Shown here: positions 45,580 to 46,603 of the stretch, one piece after another
How the letters are laid out: each line of letters opens with the position of its first letter
How positions within the stretch are numbered: the first letter of the stretch is position 1
NCBI GenBank assembly: GCA_021199335.1
Contig: JAJQIG010000039.1
Coordinates: forward strand, 1 to 46,603
Direction: 5' to 3'
DNA length: 46,603 nt
Origin: Oscillospiraceae bacterium
GTDB lineage: Bacteria > Bacillota > Clostridia > Oscillospirales > Ruminococcaceae
Made by a program: the position numbers and the translations under genes
The notes under the pieces: generated by a model
What the model was told of the DNA's origin: nothing
What the model saw: only the letters and a program-made list of their open reading frames with translations
Databases searched by the model: none

Positions 45580-46473
45580 TTACTTATTTTCAATCATATG
45601 GACATCAATCTGATTGTAAGGAATAACAATATCATTCTTGTCAAACGCTTCCTTTATATCTTGAAGCAGCGCAAAATAAACATCCCAATAATTGGCTGAC
45701 TCAGTCCATGCTCTCACGGTAATATCCACGGAGCTTGACGAAAATGCACTAATATGTACAAATGGGGATGGATCGACTAAAACCTTGGAATTTTCTGCAA
45801 GTACATTGTTTATGACAGAAATTGCTTTCTTAACATCATTATCATAGGAAATTCCGAAAACAAGGTCAACTCTTCTTGTCCTTTCCTGAGTATAATTTGT
45901 AACTACAGCATTTGAAACGGTGCCGTTCGGAATATAGATTGCCTTGTTGTCAACAGTGATAATCTTAGTGCATATAACCGAAATTTCCGCAACTGTTCCT
46001 TCATCACCGTTAATACAGACATAATCCCCTACCTTAAAATTTTTTCCCATGAGCACAATCACGCCGCCTGCAACGTTAGAAAGGCTGCTTTGCAGCGCAA
46101 GACCTATTGCAATTCCTGCCGAACCGATTACTGTAATTATGGAGGTCATCGGAATACCAAGAACGGTCAATACAATAACTATAATGAAACCGAAGAGCAC
46201 AATTTTTACAGTAGATTTAATAAATTCATGAACCGTTTTATCAAGCCTGCTCTTTTCAAGACCCTTTCCGAGAAGCTTCAACACGACTTTATTGAGAATA
46301 CATCCGACTAAATAAATAACTATGGCAAGGATAAGTGTTGGGACATAATCAAGGAAACTCTGCCATAGCTTTTCAAAAAAAGAAAGGTCAACGTTTCCAT
46401 TTTCCAGCGGTGCAAGCAACTGTTCAAGCTCTTCGGTAGAATTTTCCAGTTTTCCATTAATCATATTAAACAT
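45580..46473 (-). CDS. Small-conductance mechanosensitive channel (MscS family)
   Basis: Protein of 297 aa with an N-terminal amphipathic part, three or four membrane helices (about residues 30-155) and the MscS beta and cytoplasmic domains. The pore helix signature is GSAGIAIGLALQSSLSNVAGG, then the beta domain KNFKVGDYVCINGDEGTV and IPNGTVSNAVVTNY. It is the osmotic-downshift relief channel; paralogues are common. ATG 46473 has GGAGG 7 nt upstream. Upstream sequence to the window end holds a TATAAT (46521-46526) and, 27 bp beyond, the inverted repeat. Confidence 0.92.
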   Translation of the reverse strand: MFNMINGKLENSTEELEQLLAPLENGNVDLSFFEKLWQSFLDYVPTLILAIVIYLVGCILNKVVLKLLGKGLEKSRLDKTVHEFIKSTVKIVLFGFIIVIVLTVLGIPMTSIITVIGSAGIAIGLALQSSLSNVAGGVIVLMGKNFKVGDYVCINGDEGTVAEISVICTKIITVDNKAIYIPNGTVSNAVVTNYTQERTRRVDLVFGISYDNDVKKAISVINNVLAENSKVLVDPSPFVHISAFSSSSVDITVRAWTESANYWDVYFALLQDIKEAFDKNDIVIPYNQIDVHMIENK

Positions 46474-46553
46474 ATCTTTTCCTCCATTTTTCTTGATAAT
46501 TCCGTTTTGTTGATAAATCCATTATAATACATATTTTATACAGATTGAGTTAA

Positions 46554-46603
46554 GGATACGCTGATTAAATGACCTTTAGGCCAGAAAAATCGGCTTCCAA
46601 GAC
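46554..46603 (-). repeat. Terminal inverted repeat, right copy
   Basis: Exact reverse complement of bases 2-51, beginning GGATACGCTGATTAAAT when read on the plus strand. It lies 80 bp upstream of the MscS start. Like the left copy, it runs off the window, so the full element cannot be seen. Confidence 0.85.

Overview
The window looks like a contig of about 46.6 kb from a low-to-moderate GC, Gram-positive, anaerobic Clostridia genome, most probably Oscillospiraceae/Ruminococcaceae and probably uncultured. The pointers are a SpoVB-type flippase, Mini-RNase III, an RNase M5-like toprim protein, the order DUF512 - der - plsY - gpsA, the long single-chain PurL/Q, an L-box (lysine riboswitch), an archaeal-type Asd, and Bacillota-style promoters (TTGACA-17-TATAAT) with strong GGAGG ribosome binding sites. 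Most of the window is ordinary chromosomal housekeeping sequence. I see no phage, CRISPR array, tRNA or rRNA. Product names rest on recognised motifs and family resemblance read by eye; no search was run.

Layout. 1-1000: C-terminal part of a SpoVB/MATE-like flippase, cut by a 50-bp sequence that recurs inverted at the other end of the window. 1262-4689 (+): a class A penicillin-binding protein and a THUMP-type RNA methyltransferase, then two GC-rich hairpins that look like the end of an IS200/IS605-type element, and a bidirectional terminator. 4885-9101 (-): an operon rpe - rnfD - rnfE - rnfA - putative glycoside hydrolase with its own promoter. 9401-18847 (-): DHHW protein and MBOAT acyltransferase, toprim protein, holA, comEC, HIT protein and alaS. 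18896-22837 (-): yebC, mini-RNase III, a NUDIX hydrolase, obgE, rpmA and rplU. 23043-28648 (-): gpsA, plsY, der, DUF512 radical SAM protein, rpmF, DUF177 protein and a small P-loop protein. 28711-31638 (-): pgi, a DacF-like protein and an HPr-like protein. 31841-36870 (+): mtaB and purL. 36921-40811 (-): an acyl-CoA synthetase, tgt and queA. 40922-44467 (+): lysine riboswitch, asd, a GNAT acetyltransferase, dapA and dapB. 44584-46473 (-): an alpha/beta hydrolase and an MscS channel.

The best candidate for something undescribed is the Rnf-like membrane module at 6138-8435. Only the D, E and A subunits are present. Three of the four cysteines that hold the intramembrane Fe-S cluster in RnfA/RnfE are replaced, and the flavin-bearing threonine of RnfD is a serine. 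The module is co-directional with rpe and a membrane-anchored hydrolase. Other departures from family norms are a DacF-like protein whose three active-site motifs are all altered, a ComEC with a degenerate metallo-beta-lactamase tail, an HPr-like protein without the phosphorylatable histidine, an L27 without the Prp-cleaved extension and without a prp gene, and a GNAT enzyme inside the lysine-riboswitch operon.
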